The notes: generated by a model not told the origin, from the letters alone. DNA of 64,000 nt from Chloranthus sessilifolius (GCA_021018995.1 CM037597.1:32242936-32306935); one strand, 5' to 3'. Shown: positions 45,811-57,345, counted from the first letter of the stretch. Program-made: numbers and translations.

Positions 45811-47455
45811 GCTCTTAAAATCCTATGAGTACTTGTAGGTTAAGGAATAAAGTAATACTACGATAACAACTTAACATTTTATGTATTCTCATTTTAATAC
45901 AATTCCCTTCAACGTATGTGATGGATTATTTTGGTTTCATTTTAATTATTATATGTTGTGTTTTGAGGTTCACTCTCAATCCAAATGAAAGTGTGTTCGA
46001 CTGAACCCTAGACCAATACCGTTTCATATAGTTATTGAGAGGATGACTGATGGAGAACATGGATCCAGACAGTCGATGATGAGAGCCCAGTTACCAGACA
46101 TAGTGTGGATGATGGATACTATCTTCAAATGTAATCTATACCCATTGAGACACAAGCAGGAGAGTAGGAGTCATTCAGCAGGCTCTATTCTCGGCCTTTG
46201 AAGGAAAATTGTTTAGTGTGTCGGCAGTAGTGTTTGAGGGGATAACTTATGCCCCCAATTGGATGTTGGAAGGGAGGATGGCACCTCAAAAGACAATACC
46301 CTACTCTCGCCTTATCACCCACATGATTAAGGAGTATCAGACCGACTGACACGATTATAAGATACCGCAGGATGAGCAACAATTGACCGATAATGCTAAG
46401 AGGTATAGGATGAAGGATTGGAGGAAAGTTTTAAGCAATTGGAGAGAAGTGTTCAGGATAGAGAAAATCAATAGGCAGCCGAGCACACTGAAGGAGAATA
46501 GCCACACCTAGGACCCACAGCATAGCTTGATTAGGCAGCCCCACCTCAACAGACACCAGTAGCCTCAAACACCAATGTGCTTGTCATGTTAGCAGAAAAT
46601 AATTGTCAGCTGAACCGGCGATTGGATTTACACAAAGGCTTATTGATGCACCTGATGCAACACGCATACCCTACTTTCTATGCTCCAATGTTGTTGAGGC
46701 ACGCGACTATGCCACGGGTGCATCTACTTTTAGAGCCCGAGGTACCGTAGACAAGGGAGCTGGACCATTTGATGAGTCGGCAAGTCAGTGAGGAGGGTTA
46801 TTGGTAAAATTTTGGTTAAATTTTTGGAGAATTTCAAGTACTTTTCATGTGGTTTTCAGAACTATTGGATCATGGCGGCCCTACCTTTATTTTTTATATG
46901 ATTTTGATTAAATTTAGTTGTGAATATTTTAGGGTGATATTGCAGGTATGTCTATTCCGTTACAATATATAACGGGGAGTCATGATTGACACTAGATGTG
47001 CCTCGTAGTTAATAATAATGATAGTTTAATGATGTGTATGATGTGTGTAGATGGGTGTGCTTCACAATTTATTTCATTGTGCATAATTGATGTTTGTTGT
47101 GAATATAAATGGATAGCAGTGGATAATTCATGTTTGATGATAAATATTTTGTATAAATGCATGATTGTATGATTGGCTGAACCTCGAATCTAGTTGTGAA
47201 CATGTTGGGAACGATGTTGTATAACCCAGTGTAGATATGGTCTCGCTACCTAGCAATAAGTACATGATTGTTCGACTTTTAAATGAACACTGTTGATTTT
47301 AACTACATGAAGTGGATCTTCTGTTAAAGGATTGTATTCTCTTCCTATAGAGAATTTTGAACTCCTGATGTATCCTATGTGTTCTCTTACTACGTAGTGT
47401 AAGGATAAATTTCGGACAAAGGACACGTACTAAATTTTTGAGGACAAAAATTTCT
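45811..47455 (+). other. 3' region of element K with an extra-ORF-like remnant
   Basis: Most of this is non-coding. At about 46044-46560 the + strand shows pieces reminiscent of the plant transposon extra-ORF family: VWMMDTIFKCNLYPLRHKQE, SAVVFEGITYAPNWMLEG and TIPYSRLITHMIKEY. Such an ORF is usual in Athila/Tat but not in chromoviruses, so it may be a separate inserted or acquired piece. It is decayed. The rest, 46800-47450, is AT-rich without features. Confidence 0.4.
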
Positions 47456-47469
47456 AAAAGAGGGGAGAA
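47456..47469 (+). other. Polypurine tract of element K
   Basis: aaaagaggggagaa, preceded by tttttgaggacaaaaa, the usual sequence before the 3' LTR of Tekay-like elements. Confidence 0.85.
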
Positions 47470-47925
47470 TATAACATCCTAAAAAATTCCGAACCCGAAC
47501 TTGCCCGACCAAGTGTGCGTGTTCGACAAGGTGCACAATCCCGCCTTGATATTTTGAATAAATAAATTGTAAGAGTACATTTTTTTGTGTGAAAAATGAG
47601 GTTAGAATACATTATTTAGTCTTTAGTGAAGAACCTGTACACCACGCACGGTGTATTGGCTTAGAACCCAACCAGTAGTGAATAAGGTATTCACTACTTT
47701 CTTTCTCATGAATCTTCTCTCACATTCTTTGTCCTCTTATCTTTGTTTTTAAGAAGGGAAAATTTCAAAATAACCCCTGAGCTTTCACCCCATCATCAAT
47801 AACGCACCTAAACTATTGCTCTTATCTAATAGACACTCAAAGTACACATAAGTTCATCAACAAAATCCCCACCATCACCTTCCTTTAATATGCGAACAGA
47901 AAATGCTGAGTTGGCATACAACACC
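47470..47925 (+). repeat. 3' LTR of element K, first 456 bp
   Basis: It starts TATAACATCCTAAAAAATTCC, typical of chromovirus LTRs. It is cut by element J at 47926, so its other end is not seen. The sub-stretch near 47761-47860 (aaaataacccctgagctttc) looks like a small inserted repeat but cannot be delimited. Confidence 0.75.
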
Positions 47926-49436
47926 TGATTAGCTACTTATGTGTGTATCTAATAAAGTCTTAACCTATTGCAAGCGCACAATAGAAATTGTAGAGCTAGT
48001 ATAGGATCGTTCCTACGAAGACATGATTTTTCTATATTAACTTAATTTTTCTGAAAACTTATATTTATCTTTTAAGTTCCTAAACTACTGGAGAAATATG
48101 AATAAAGAATTGTTTCTTAATCTAAATTACATAAAATAAATCCTAATCCTCCTTCAGATTGTGGTCGTCAATCACAATCTTTAGCTATCGAATATTTATG
48201 AATTTAAACAGTATTGTTATACTATATATCAAGCTTCCAAGCATTGGTCGTCAATCAATACTAAAATCCTATTAATATAGATTTAATCTAGTCAACAATC
48301 TCCTAAAACTTGGGCGTCAATCAAATTCTAGAAATTGAAGATGGAAAAATAAAAATCGTTACACTAATATGCAAACTTCACCCTGAGTCATCAATTCAAA
48401 TTAAAATTCGAAGATATTTATAAAGTAGGAAATTATAATAAAATAAATCTAAACTAGAAAGCAATAAAATTATATCTTTCATCCCTCAGCCGTAGTCGTC
48501 AATTGCTTCTGAGAAACTACAGATATCTACTCTAAGCTTCAACTCCCAATTATAGTCATCAATTGCTCTTGAGAAACCTTGGATATCTAATCTACAAAGT
48601 AATAAAAATTTACTCTAAATTTGATCAAAAGAAAACCCAACCTTAGTCGTTAATTGATGCTGAGAATTTCTTCGATACTTATTCTTACACCGGGCCCTCT
48701 TATTTATAGATCACAAGGAGTCGATTTACAAAACTTCTAATTCTAATAAAAGAAATAACTAAAACAAAACTATCCTAATATAACTCTACTTCTAATTTTA
48801 TCTTTCCTTACTTTCCATCTCTTGATATGCTTCTTGATTGTTCGGTAGTAGAGATCTTCTGGACTCTATCTTCATCAATCTTCTCAGATCTGTGATATGC
48901 CAAACTTTTAATTTAAGAGTTCTTTTAATTCAGTGCATGGCAGTGTAAATCTTCACATGATCATCAGCAGCAGTATCAACAACGAGAAGCTTTTTTTGTA
49001 AAATAGTAAATCACGATTTTCTTTCTTCTATTATAGTTCTCTTTAGAAAATCGTAAATCACGATTTTCTATTTTTCACACAGCTTTCTCTCAGTTGACAA
49101 ATCTCTGGATTATGATTGATCATTTTCTTCTTTGTATCACCTTTACTTTGAACGTTTTCTGGAGAAACGTAAATTATAAGTTCTCATTTCTCTCTCGTTG
49201 GCTTCAGCGCTCAATCGTAGAGCACGATTTCTTGTCTTTCAGCATATGAAGAATCGTCTTTTCCGTTATATCGTCTTTTTACTGCTCTTTTGAGTTCATT
49301 TTAATGAATATTAACACTTTGGCTCTCTTGTACTGATTTTTCTTAATATATGTATATCATTAACTTATTAGTAGCAAACTAAGTCCTAGCATCACTAAGT
49401 TAAGGGTAATAAAATGAAATATTATGTGACTGATCA
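47926..49436 (-). repeat. 3' LTR of element J, 1.5 kb
   Basis: Termini are TGATCAGTC (49436, minus strand) and CTAATCA (47926), set directly after a purine tract. It contains seven irregular repeats carrying GTCGTCAAT between 48160 and 48660. The part 48078-48435 matches 14432-14790 in LTR A of element M. Confidence 0.8.
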
Positions 49437-49450
49437 CACCCCCAAACTTA
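49437..49450 (-). other. Polypurine tract of element J
   Basis: The minus strand reads AAGTTTGGGGGTG immediately before TGATCAGTC, the start of the 3' LTR. Confidence 0.85.
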
Positions 49451-51270
49451 CGTTTTGCTAGTCCCTAGCAAACAAGGAAACATAGAACATCTTATATTAA
49501 AAATTAAATTTCCACTTTTATAGGGAGCACGATTACATTTAGCAGATGCAACAACCCTTTAAACCCTTAGGTGATCCCTAGTGGAGGAGTTGTAGTCTCC
49601 TGAAAGTTTTTAGTGAAGTTACCTTCAAACTTCAAATCTTTTTGGATTTTTCAAAATTAAAACAAAGGTTAAAAATCTAAACTAATTTTGTACATTGTCT
49701 AAATTAACTAAGGTGGTCATCACAGAGTCATTATGATTTTATAAAATTTCCAATCTTTCATCCTTACTTTCCATCATAACAGTTATCCTTGCTTAGAACT
49801 CCAACAATTTTCATTCATGGTAGGCAAGAGATGTATTGCATTAGTGAATAATTTATTCTTCATAAATTTTTCTAAACTGCAGATTTAGAAAATACTTTCA
49901 CTCAAAAACTTACTATTGACATACTCTCAAAAAGATATCAAAACCTTTGGGTTCTCACAATGTTATTTCAAAAAAATTCAGTCAAAGATAAAATTGTCAA
50001 TCTCATAGAAAAGGATAATCTACTTTATTCTTATGAATCTCTGTGCAATCCATAATATCTATTTTTCATATTTCTACTAGGCTTATGCTTTTTCTAAATT
50101 GTAAATAAAAAAGGTCTTACCTTCGGCTTGTAATGGGGCTTTGAGTTTCAGAAGGTGTCAAAGAAAGGTAGAAAAGAAAAGGATTCAAAGTTTTTGTGAG
50201 AATTTAGCTCTTCTTTCTCTTATCTTTTCAATTTCTTTTTTTCTTCAGTAGGTATCCATAAATTGGATAACTTCTTCCCATTTATGTTTTTTTATAAATC
50301 TCATTTCTTCAATTGTAAAATCGTATTTTATGATTTTTCTTCTCTTTGAAAGTTTTTATTTTAAGAATCGTATTCTTCTTTTTCAGAAATCGTTCTTCAT
50401 GATTTTTCATTCTTTCCCCATATTCTTCTTTTGATTTCTTCAGTTGTACCCTTTTTAAATATTTTTTCTTTTTACTCCTTCCACTCCCTCTTCTTCCCTT
50501 CTTTTGTATTCTAAAGTCTCAAAAATTATAAGGTTAAAGGTTGAAAGCTTTGGGTAGTACATATGGTTAAGGGTTTTCAAAATTTTGGTATCAAAAAATT
50601 TGGTTAGACTTCTAATATGGGTTCAATGGATAAAATTTATTATGAGATTTTGGCTTTTTTGCTCTAGTTTAACAAAAGATGACCTTTGATCATCTTTATG
50701 ATTTACTAGCATAGATGCTTTATTGCTTTGATATTTCTAATAGATAGTTCTAGACAAAAAATCAGGTTATCATAGAATATTTTGATTCTAATTTCAGCGG
50801 TATGAGATTTCATATCAGTATAGAAGTTCAAGAAAAAATTTTGACTTGAATAAAAAAAACAGTCTCTCTCTGAATAAAAGAGGAAATATGGCTCAAAATC
50901 TCACTGGTTTATAATCTTTGAAACTATAGTCTAAAATTTTGTAGTTTAGATCAATCTATTGTTTTAAACATCCATTCTAATACAGTGTTCAACGAGCTAA
51001 TCATGAATTGTATTGTTCTTTTTCTGATTATTGAATTCCTACTATAATTTATTGTAAGTTTTTCAAAAATTATAATTTTGTTATCTTAATTCCTACATAA
51101 TCATCAACTAAAGATTCAAACAAAAAATTTCGAAAAAATTTCTATAAAAACAGAATAACTAAAACTAAAATTAAATGACTTACTGTTATTCACAGAAATT
51201 GTGTATCCCTCCAAACGTAAATCGAACAATGCCCTCATTGGCATAAAAATAGGGGACACTAAAAATTATT
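49451..51270 (-). other. 3' non-coding block of element J
   Basis: Homologous over its length to 10946-12650 of M, beginning with the aggtgatccctagtggagg block. It is AT-rich with T-runs and has no coding domain. Confidence 0.75.
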
Positions 51271-52377
51271 TTCCTAAAAATTATTGATATCTCTGATTAA
51301 TTTATCAGAAGTAAAAAAAATATTCTGTAAAGAATGTTCCCCCAAACTAGAGATGTTAGTAACAATTAAACAGTTAGTCAAAATAAAAGTTAGTCAAAAA
51401 GAAAATATTATATAATACTGAATATTTACAATGAACATGAAAAGAAAATATAAAATATATTAAAAACTAATTACATAAAAGAAAATAAATCAAAGAAAAA
51501 TCTAGACACACACTATCGATCATACGGGCAGCAACATCCGAGAGGAAGTAAATGTCTTCGATAAAGATCAATCCAAAATTGTGCTGCCCCCACAAAATAT
51601 CTCCCGTCTTTGAGTAGGTGTGTCCAATAGAAAAGAGGAGCGTTAAGAAGATGGAGGAGGTGAAGATAGAGAAGACTGTTGGTGGTTGGGGGAGGAAGGG
51701 CGATTTTCGGTTGTCGATTCAAGAATGAGAGACAAGAAGAGGGCAAAAATTTCACTGATTAATTGCCCCCTTTCTTCTAACAGCGCGGTGACGTCGTCTT
51801 CATGGCGTTAGATTAGGCATGAAAATGCCTCTATAATCTCCGACCAGCTTGGTTGTTTTGTCATGGCGAAAAGGGTTGGTGTTGGAGAAGAAGATGAAGG
51901 GATGAGATTTGATTGACCAAACGGTACTTGCTTTTTATAACTACTCCAAACCAAGAATTCAAAGAGTGGCCATAAATAGACATTATCGTTTTACGTTGAA
52001 TCGTGTGAATCGGTTAGTAGTCCTAATAAATTTTAAGGTATGTGGCTGCATAGAGTGAATTCAGGCAATGCCTTTGGTATCGAAAGTTGTGCTTTTCTGA
52101 TAACCATTGCGTTACCTGGATAAAACATTCTCTAGCAATCATAGTAGCTACGATTTTTTGTGAGAGAATACTTAGGCTGCAAGAAATCATAATCGCTACG
52201 ATTTAATACACCATGAAATATGTAGACATCCCTTACTATTATATATAATATATATAAATGCTACGGATGAGTCAATAGCTCGACAGTGGCCATGAGTTGG
52301 TCAGTTATAGTCCAGTCTTTTAATGTCATTGTGGTCACTGTCCCTTTTTCTTCTAGAGATACCATCAGTTTAAGTCT
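51271..52377 (-). other. Spacer between integrase and 3' block of J
   Basis: A weak minus-strand frame at about 51500-51885 (starting MTKQPSWSEIIEAF) sits where Athila elements carry the extra ORF, but no family block is recognised. The remainder has no feature. Confidence 0.4.
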
Positions 52378-53435
52378 CTATCCATTAACCTTAAAAATAC
52401 GATTGTCTTTGGGATCTTGAATGGTTACAGCCCCATGAGGGAATGCTTCTACCACATTATATGGTCCATCCCAACAACTTCGTAGTTTTCTTGGGAATAG
52501 TTTCAACCTTGAATTATATAGCCAAACTTGTTGGCTCGGCTCAAACTTTTTTCTTAGAATGTGTTTTATCATGAAATGCCTTGGTTTTGGCCTTATAGAT
52601 TTGAGCATTTTGGTATGCATCATTTCTAATTTCTTCGAGTTCATTCAGTTCAAGTTTTCGTTACTCTCCAGATGCATCCAACTCAAGTTTAATGCTTTGA
52701 TGGCCCATAGAGTTCTATGCTCTAATTCCACAAGTAGGTGGCAAGCTTTTTCATACACCAATCGGAAAAGGGACATGCCAATGGAAGTTTTATAAGCCGT
52801 TCTATATGCCCACAGAGCATCATTCAATCTTATGGACTAGTCTTTTCTTTCAGGTCAAACCGTTCTTTCCAGTATCTTCTTTATTTCACAGTTGGAAACC
52901 TCAACCGGACCACTAGTTTGTGGGTGGTAGGGGGTTGCGATTTTATGCATAACACCATATTTCTTGAGCAAACTCTCGAAATATCTGTTACAAAAATGGC
53001 TCCCTCCATTTCTTATAATAGCCCGTGGGGTTCCAAACCGTGCAAATATATTTTCTCTGATGAAAGAAACTACCACCTTGTAGTCATTTATTCGTGTAGC
53101 CGTTGCTTCTACCCATTTTGACGCATAGTCAATAGCTACAGGTATGTATATGAACCCAAACGACGGTAGAAAGGGACCTATAAAGTCAATGCCCCATCAA
53201 AAGGTTTTGCGACCAAAATCGGTTGAAGGGGCATCATATTTCTTTGGGACATGGCTCCTGACTTCTGACACCGATTGCAGGCTTGACAGAAATTATGGAC
53301 ATCCTTAAGTAACGATGGCTAATAAAACCCCGATTGTAGTACCTTGGCAGTCGTTTTCCTTCCACCGAAGTGGCCCCCATATGCATATGTATGACAGAAT
53401 TGTAGGATATTGTGGGTGTCACTGTCAGGCACACA
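52378..53435 (-). pseudogene. Integrase region of element J
   Basis: Blocks: [70 protein letters not shown], then QQVWLYNSRLKLFPRKL and SCWDGPYNVVEAFPHGAV. These are closely similar to the integrase of D, so J and D belong to the same broad lineage. Broken. Confidence 0.9.
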
Positions 53436-53630
53436 TTTCCTAATTATTTGGTCTAGGCATATTTTAAATAGGTCTGGATCCTCCCAAATATAGTATTTTA
53501 CATTAGCAAAGAAAGTAAATCGGTCTTAATTAGACCAGGTTGGGGGAATCTTACCTATTGTCAAATAATTCACGATATTTGTATACCATGGAACTATTAC
53601 TTGGATGGAAAAATGTTGCTTATCCGAAAA
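53436..53630 (-). pseudogene. RNase H-integrase connection of element J, left of insertion E
   Basis: It aligns with 1767-1960 of element D. It is interrupted at 53630, and homology to D resumes at 56252 with loss of only about 15 bp relative to D. Confidence 0.75.
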
Positions 53631-53689
53631 GGTGAGTATTCCCGTCTGTCACACGGGTGACCCGAGTTCGATCCCCGGCAACGGCGCCA
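53631..53689 (+). tRNA. Partial tRNA-Asp(GTC), cDNA-derived, with CCA end
   Basis: This 59-nt stretch matches plant tRNA-Asp from the GG of the D-loop to the 3' end. It includes the anticodon arm with GTC in a seven-base loop and perfect five-base stem, the T-arm GTTCGATCC, the 3' strand of the acceptor stem (CAACGGC), discriminator G, and CCA. The first 16 nt are absent. CCA is not encoded in plant nuclear tRNA genes, so this is a copy of a mature tRNA that primed the LTR at 53696. It is not a functional gene. Confidence 0.9.
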
Positions 53690-53695
53690 AAAACT

Positions 53696-56251
53696 TGTTG
53701 TTTAAGTTGTTTTGTGCCTGTTGTGTTATTATTAAAAATGCGATAAAAAATACAGCAGAAATAAAGAAGGCAAAAATAGATGAAAAGGAGGCTTAAAATG
53801 GATTGAACACAGCAGCAAAACAAACACACAGTCCTGCAAGATCTAGGGCTGTTGTAGCAAGTTTTGATAAGTAAGAGTTTGTCCCACAGGGAGTGATGAC
53901 CTAAACACAATAGTGGAATAGTAAATCTCCATATCTGTTACAGATCTGGCAACTCTAAACCTAAACTAGAAAGCAAGGTAAAGACAGGGTATTTTTGAGG
54001 TGTCACAAACTAAACTAAAAATAAAAACAAAAACTAGATCAAAAGAAAAGGGGGTAAAGAAGAATGATAATGGGTTGGTAAGATAAAATATAAAATATGG
54101 AGAAGTAGACAACTATGGGCTAATCGTCACTGCAAAATAGATCAAGAGTTGGATCTACAGCAGTCCTTCACTTGGCTATAAGCACAATTGCAAGGTAAAA
54201 GAATCCAGCCTAACCCAGAGAGATGAACTGATCTTAGGGCTATATTCTATCCACTTAAATAATCACAGAATATCACAGGGATTTCATTAAATCAAGGGGT
54301 TAAAGTTGAAACAAGAAAACCATTGTAGACATTATGTTTGTAAGGCTACAAACTCATGCATCCATAGGAGCAAACAATTCATAAAAATCTAGTAAAGACC
54401 ACAAGAAATCACAGATTGAATGGGGCTTTAAAATTAGTTGGTCATTGCTACAAAGAGGCTTGCAATGACCTAGCTCTCAAATCTGCAATCTCAGTAAGAC
54501 CCCAGATCTATTAACTGAAAATAGTATTATAAAACAGAGGAGAAGTTGGATCTACAGTAGTCCCTCACTTGGCTACAAGCACAAGTGCAGGGAAAAAGAA
54601 TCCAGCTCAACCCTTAGATCTAGACTAATCCTAGGGTTATATTCTGTCCACCTAAATGGTCACAGAATATCACATAGATGTGATCCAGTCAAGGGGTTAA
54701 ACTAGAACAGAAAGACTACTACAACCACTATATTTGCAAGGCTGCAAGCACATGCATCCATAGGTGCATAAAACCCATATAGATCTAAATGATAAATATA
54801 AAAAAAATATAGATTAAATGGAGCATTAAAAATGGTTGTTCATTACTAAAAAGGCCTTACAATGACTCTGCCCTCAAGGCTGCAGTCTCTGTAAGATTCC
54901 AAGATTGCTCACAATGTTATTACAAAGCAGATTACAGCATCCAACATAACCCTAGTTGCTACAAAGATTTAACCCAACATTACTGTTGAGATAAGAAAAG
55001 AAAAAGAAAATGAAAAAGGAAACTAAACCCTAACTCTAATCCTAAAATGAGCACAGGCTAAGAGTATTCCTAGCTGCTTTTTACAAAATAGATTACAGCT
55101 ATATATACAATCCATAAAGCAATGAAATGTTTTGGCTAATCAGAAAGAGGGAAAAATCAAAACTTTAGGAGCTGCTGTCGTGGCTCATTCTCAACATAGT
55201 GGTGCCTCAGGATGTGGGGAATAGCTCAGCACATTGGGACATGTGCCCTAGGTGCTGTGAAAGTTCCAAAATACCCCTGAAGTTTGAATACAAAAGCTGG
55301 AACCCAAGCTTTGAGTGGTTGGAGCTTCAGAATATAAATCTCGTGAGGTTCTCGAGCAATTGGAGTGTTTCTGATGGGTTCTCGAGTAGTTGACTAGTGG
55401 ATAAAGGCTTCAGCCATGTATTCTCAAGTAGATTTCGAGTGGCTGAAGGTCTTCAGGTATTCAGCTCGACAGGATGCTTCCTCCACTCGACAACATGTAG
55501 TGCTTCAGCAATGCAGCTTGACAGGATGAATTTCTTCAGGCTGTAGCTCGACAGGATGCTTGGGAACTGCTCGAATGGTTAAATTTGAAGTAGCTTTCAG
55601 TTGCTCAACAGGTTCAAATGGTTCTTCCACTCGACAAGTTGAAGTGATGCATTCTTTCAGCTGCTCGACAGGTTTAATGGTTCATCTCTGAAGTGCTCGA
55701 GAGCTACTCGAGCTAGAAGTGTTGAAGACTGATCTACTCGAGTTGCTTCCTTAACTGCTCAGCAGCTAGTCAGCCTTGGAGTTCTGAAGATGTGATCCAC
55801 TCGAGACAGCTTGAGTGGATGTTTGTAAAGGAACAGAGCTGCTCAAGATTTCTTTGCTGAGGCTAGCGGTATGCTCGAGCTGCTCGATAGGGTAACTCTT
55901 GAAGGCACAGAGCTGCTCAAGAGTCAGAATGCTGCTTTGCTGCTCTGTTCTTTCCACTCTATTGTAGCACTCTACTAAGCATGGGCCTCACTTCTCTCTC
56001 TCTCTGCAGGACTTCTAGGGCCCCAAGGCATGCTAGATAGCCCCTATGGTGTGAACCACCATGATGCATTTATTGTAATTCCCATTAGCTTCAAGGCTTG
56101 ACTCCAATTTCTTTTATCTTGGCACTTATGATATGGACTATTGCACTAAGCTACAGTTTATTTCTAACTACAAAAATATACTTCAAAATCAATTATTACA
56201 TAGCTCAAAGGTCTATCAAAGGCTAGGTTTGGAGGTGGAAAGTGGTTAACA
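53696..56251 (-). repeat. LTR of insertion E, 2.6 kb
   Basis: Termini are TGTTAACC (56251) and CAACA (53696). The gtaagagtttgtccca signal lies near 53870, two copies of the ccacttaaatggtcacaga-type module near 54245 and 54645, a TATA box at 55099-55107, and an array of CTCGACAGG/CTCGAG motifs at 55320-55960 in U3. It is related to the LTRs of M and D but distinct from them. Confidence 0.85.
55099..55107 (-). promoter_or_regulatory. TATA box in LTR E
   Basis: ctatatata on the + strand, TATATATAG on the minus strand, in the same relative place as the TATA boxes of LTRs A and B. Confidence 0.5.
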
Positions 56252-57345
56252 GTGTCGTGCAGAGATTCTTTACTGATGGTCTAAGGCATTTCTATCCTGG
56301 ACAGGTGATCAGACACCATGTTCTCAACTCCCTTCTTGTCCTTGATCTCGAGGTTGAATTCCTATAAAAGAAGGATCCACCTGATTAATCTTGGCTTGGT
56401 ATCCTTTTTTGATAGTAAGTATTTTAGTGCAGAATGATAAGAAAAGATCACAATCTTAGATCCCAATAGGTATAGTCAGAATTTATCCAACGTGAAGACT
56501 ACAGTGAGAAGCTCTTTCTCAGTGGTGGTATAGTTAACCTGAGCTTCGATCAAGGTTCAACTGACATAATAAATTACATGAGGAACCTTATCTCTTCATT
56601 GTCCTAAGATGACACCTATTGCGTAATCAGAAGCATTACACATTACTTCGAAAGGAAGTGAATAGTCAGGAGATTGAATAATTGGGGCGGATGAGAGAAG
56701 TGCCTTAAGATTGATAAATGTGTCAAGACAGGAATCATCGAAGTTAAAGGGTACATCATTTGCTAATAGGTGACATAATGGTCTCGAGATTTTTGAAAAA
56801 TCTTTGATAAATCGGTGATAGAATCCGACATGACCAAGAAAAGATCAAATATGTCGTACTGAAGTTGGTGGTGGTAGATTCGCTATTACATCGATCTTAG
56901 CTTTGTCAACTTCTATCTCCCTTTTAGAGACAATATGCCCTAAGACTATACCTTCTTTAACCATGAAATGACTCTTCTCCCAACTTAGCACTAAGTTGGT
57001 TTCTTCGCATCTTTCTAAGATGAGGGCAAGATGATCAAGTCAAGAATTGAAAGTTCGGCCAAACACCGAAAAGTCGTCCATGAATACTTCAAGAAACTTG
57101 TCTATCATGTCAGAAAGATTGCCATCATGCATCTTTGGAATGTTATAGGTGCATTGCATAACCCAAAGAGCATGCGACGATAAGTAAACGCCCCAAAAGG
57201 ACACGTGAAAGTAGTCTTTTCTTGATCTTTTGGGTAGACCGAAACTTGGTTGTACCCTAAATATTCGTCTAGAAAGAAAAAATATTTCTGCCTCACAAGT
57301 TTTTCCAAAATTTCATCAATGAAAGGTAGGAGAAAATGATTTCGC
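56252..57345 (-). pseudogene. RT and RNase H region of element J, right of insertion E
   Basis: From 57345 downward it has [55 protein letters not shown], the F-M-D-D box (about 57060-57085), then thumb and RNase H parallel to D. It begins abruptly at the fusion with G. Several breaks. Confidence 0.85.

Larger units (their letters stand above)
43610..47925 (+). mobile_element. Chromovirus (Tekay/Del-like) element K, 3' part
   Basis: It carries a protease fragment, RNase H, integrase with C-terminal domain, a long 3' region, a purine tract and the start of the 3' LTR, all on the + strand. Most of RT is absent. It is interrupted on the left by element I and on the right by J. Pol wording (PFGLLQPFPI, ISMDFIIGLPRTGKGH) is Tekay-like. 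Broken at about ten points. Confidence 0.85.
47926..53630 (-). mobile_element. Athila-lineage element J, 3' part
   Basis: From high to low: end of RNase H, integrase, a short possible extra-ORF relic, 3' non-coding block, purine tract, 3' LTR. It continues above insertion E at 56252-57345. The 5' half is missing; at 57345 it is fused to chromovirus G. The flank below the LTR is acacc (47921-47925). Broken at about ten points. Confidence 0.85.
53631..56251 (-). mobile_element. Insertion E: one Athila LTR plus a tRNA-Asp cDNA, no element body
   Basis: On the minus strand a complete LTR (56251 to 53696) is followed by a six-base spacer, the primer site, and then the rest of a tRNA complement as far as the D-loop. 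It stops at 53631, directly against pol of J. There is no gag, pol or second LTR. This is the structure of an extended plus-strand strong-stop DNA. J flanks are gaaaa on the low side and gtgtc on the high side; gtg occurs at both joints. Confidence 0.85.

Noticed and set aside
46603-46791. 62-codon + strand frame in the 3' region of K
   Set aside because: No domain, and its context is decayed non-coding DNA.
47761-47925. Possible MITE or solo small repeat within the LTR of K
   Set aside because: The wording resembles small plant repeats, but neither terminal inverted repeats nor a target duplication could be delimited.
51513-51755. 80-codon minus-strand frame in element J
   Set aside because: It overlaps the position expected for the extra ORF but has no family wording; kept only as a weak remark.
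53631-53689. Functional nuclear tRNA-Asp gene
   Set aside because: The first 16 nt are absent, CCA is present in the DNA, and the sequence is fused to an LTR by the standard six-base primer-site spacer. It is a cDNA of a primer tRNA.
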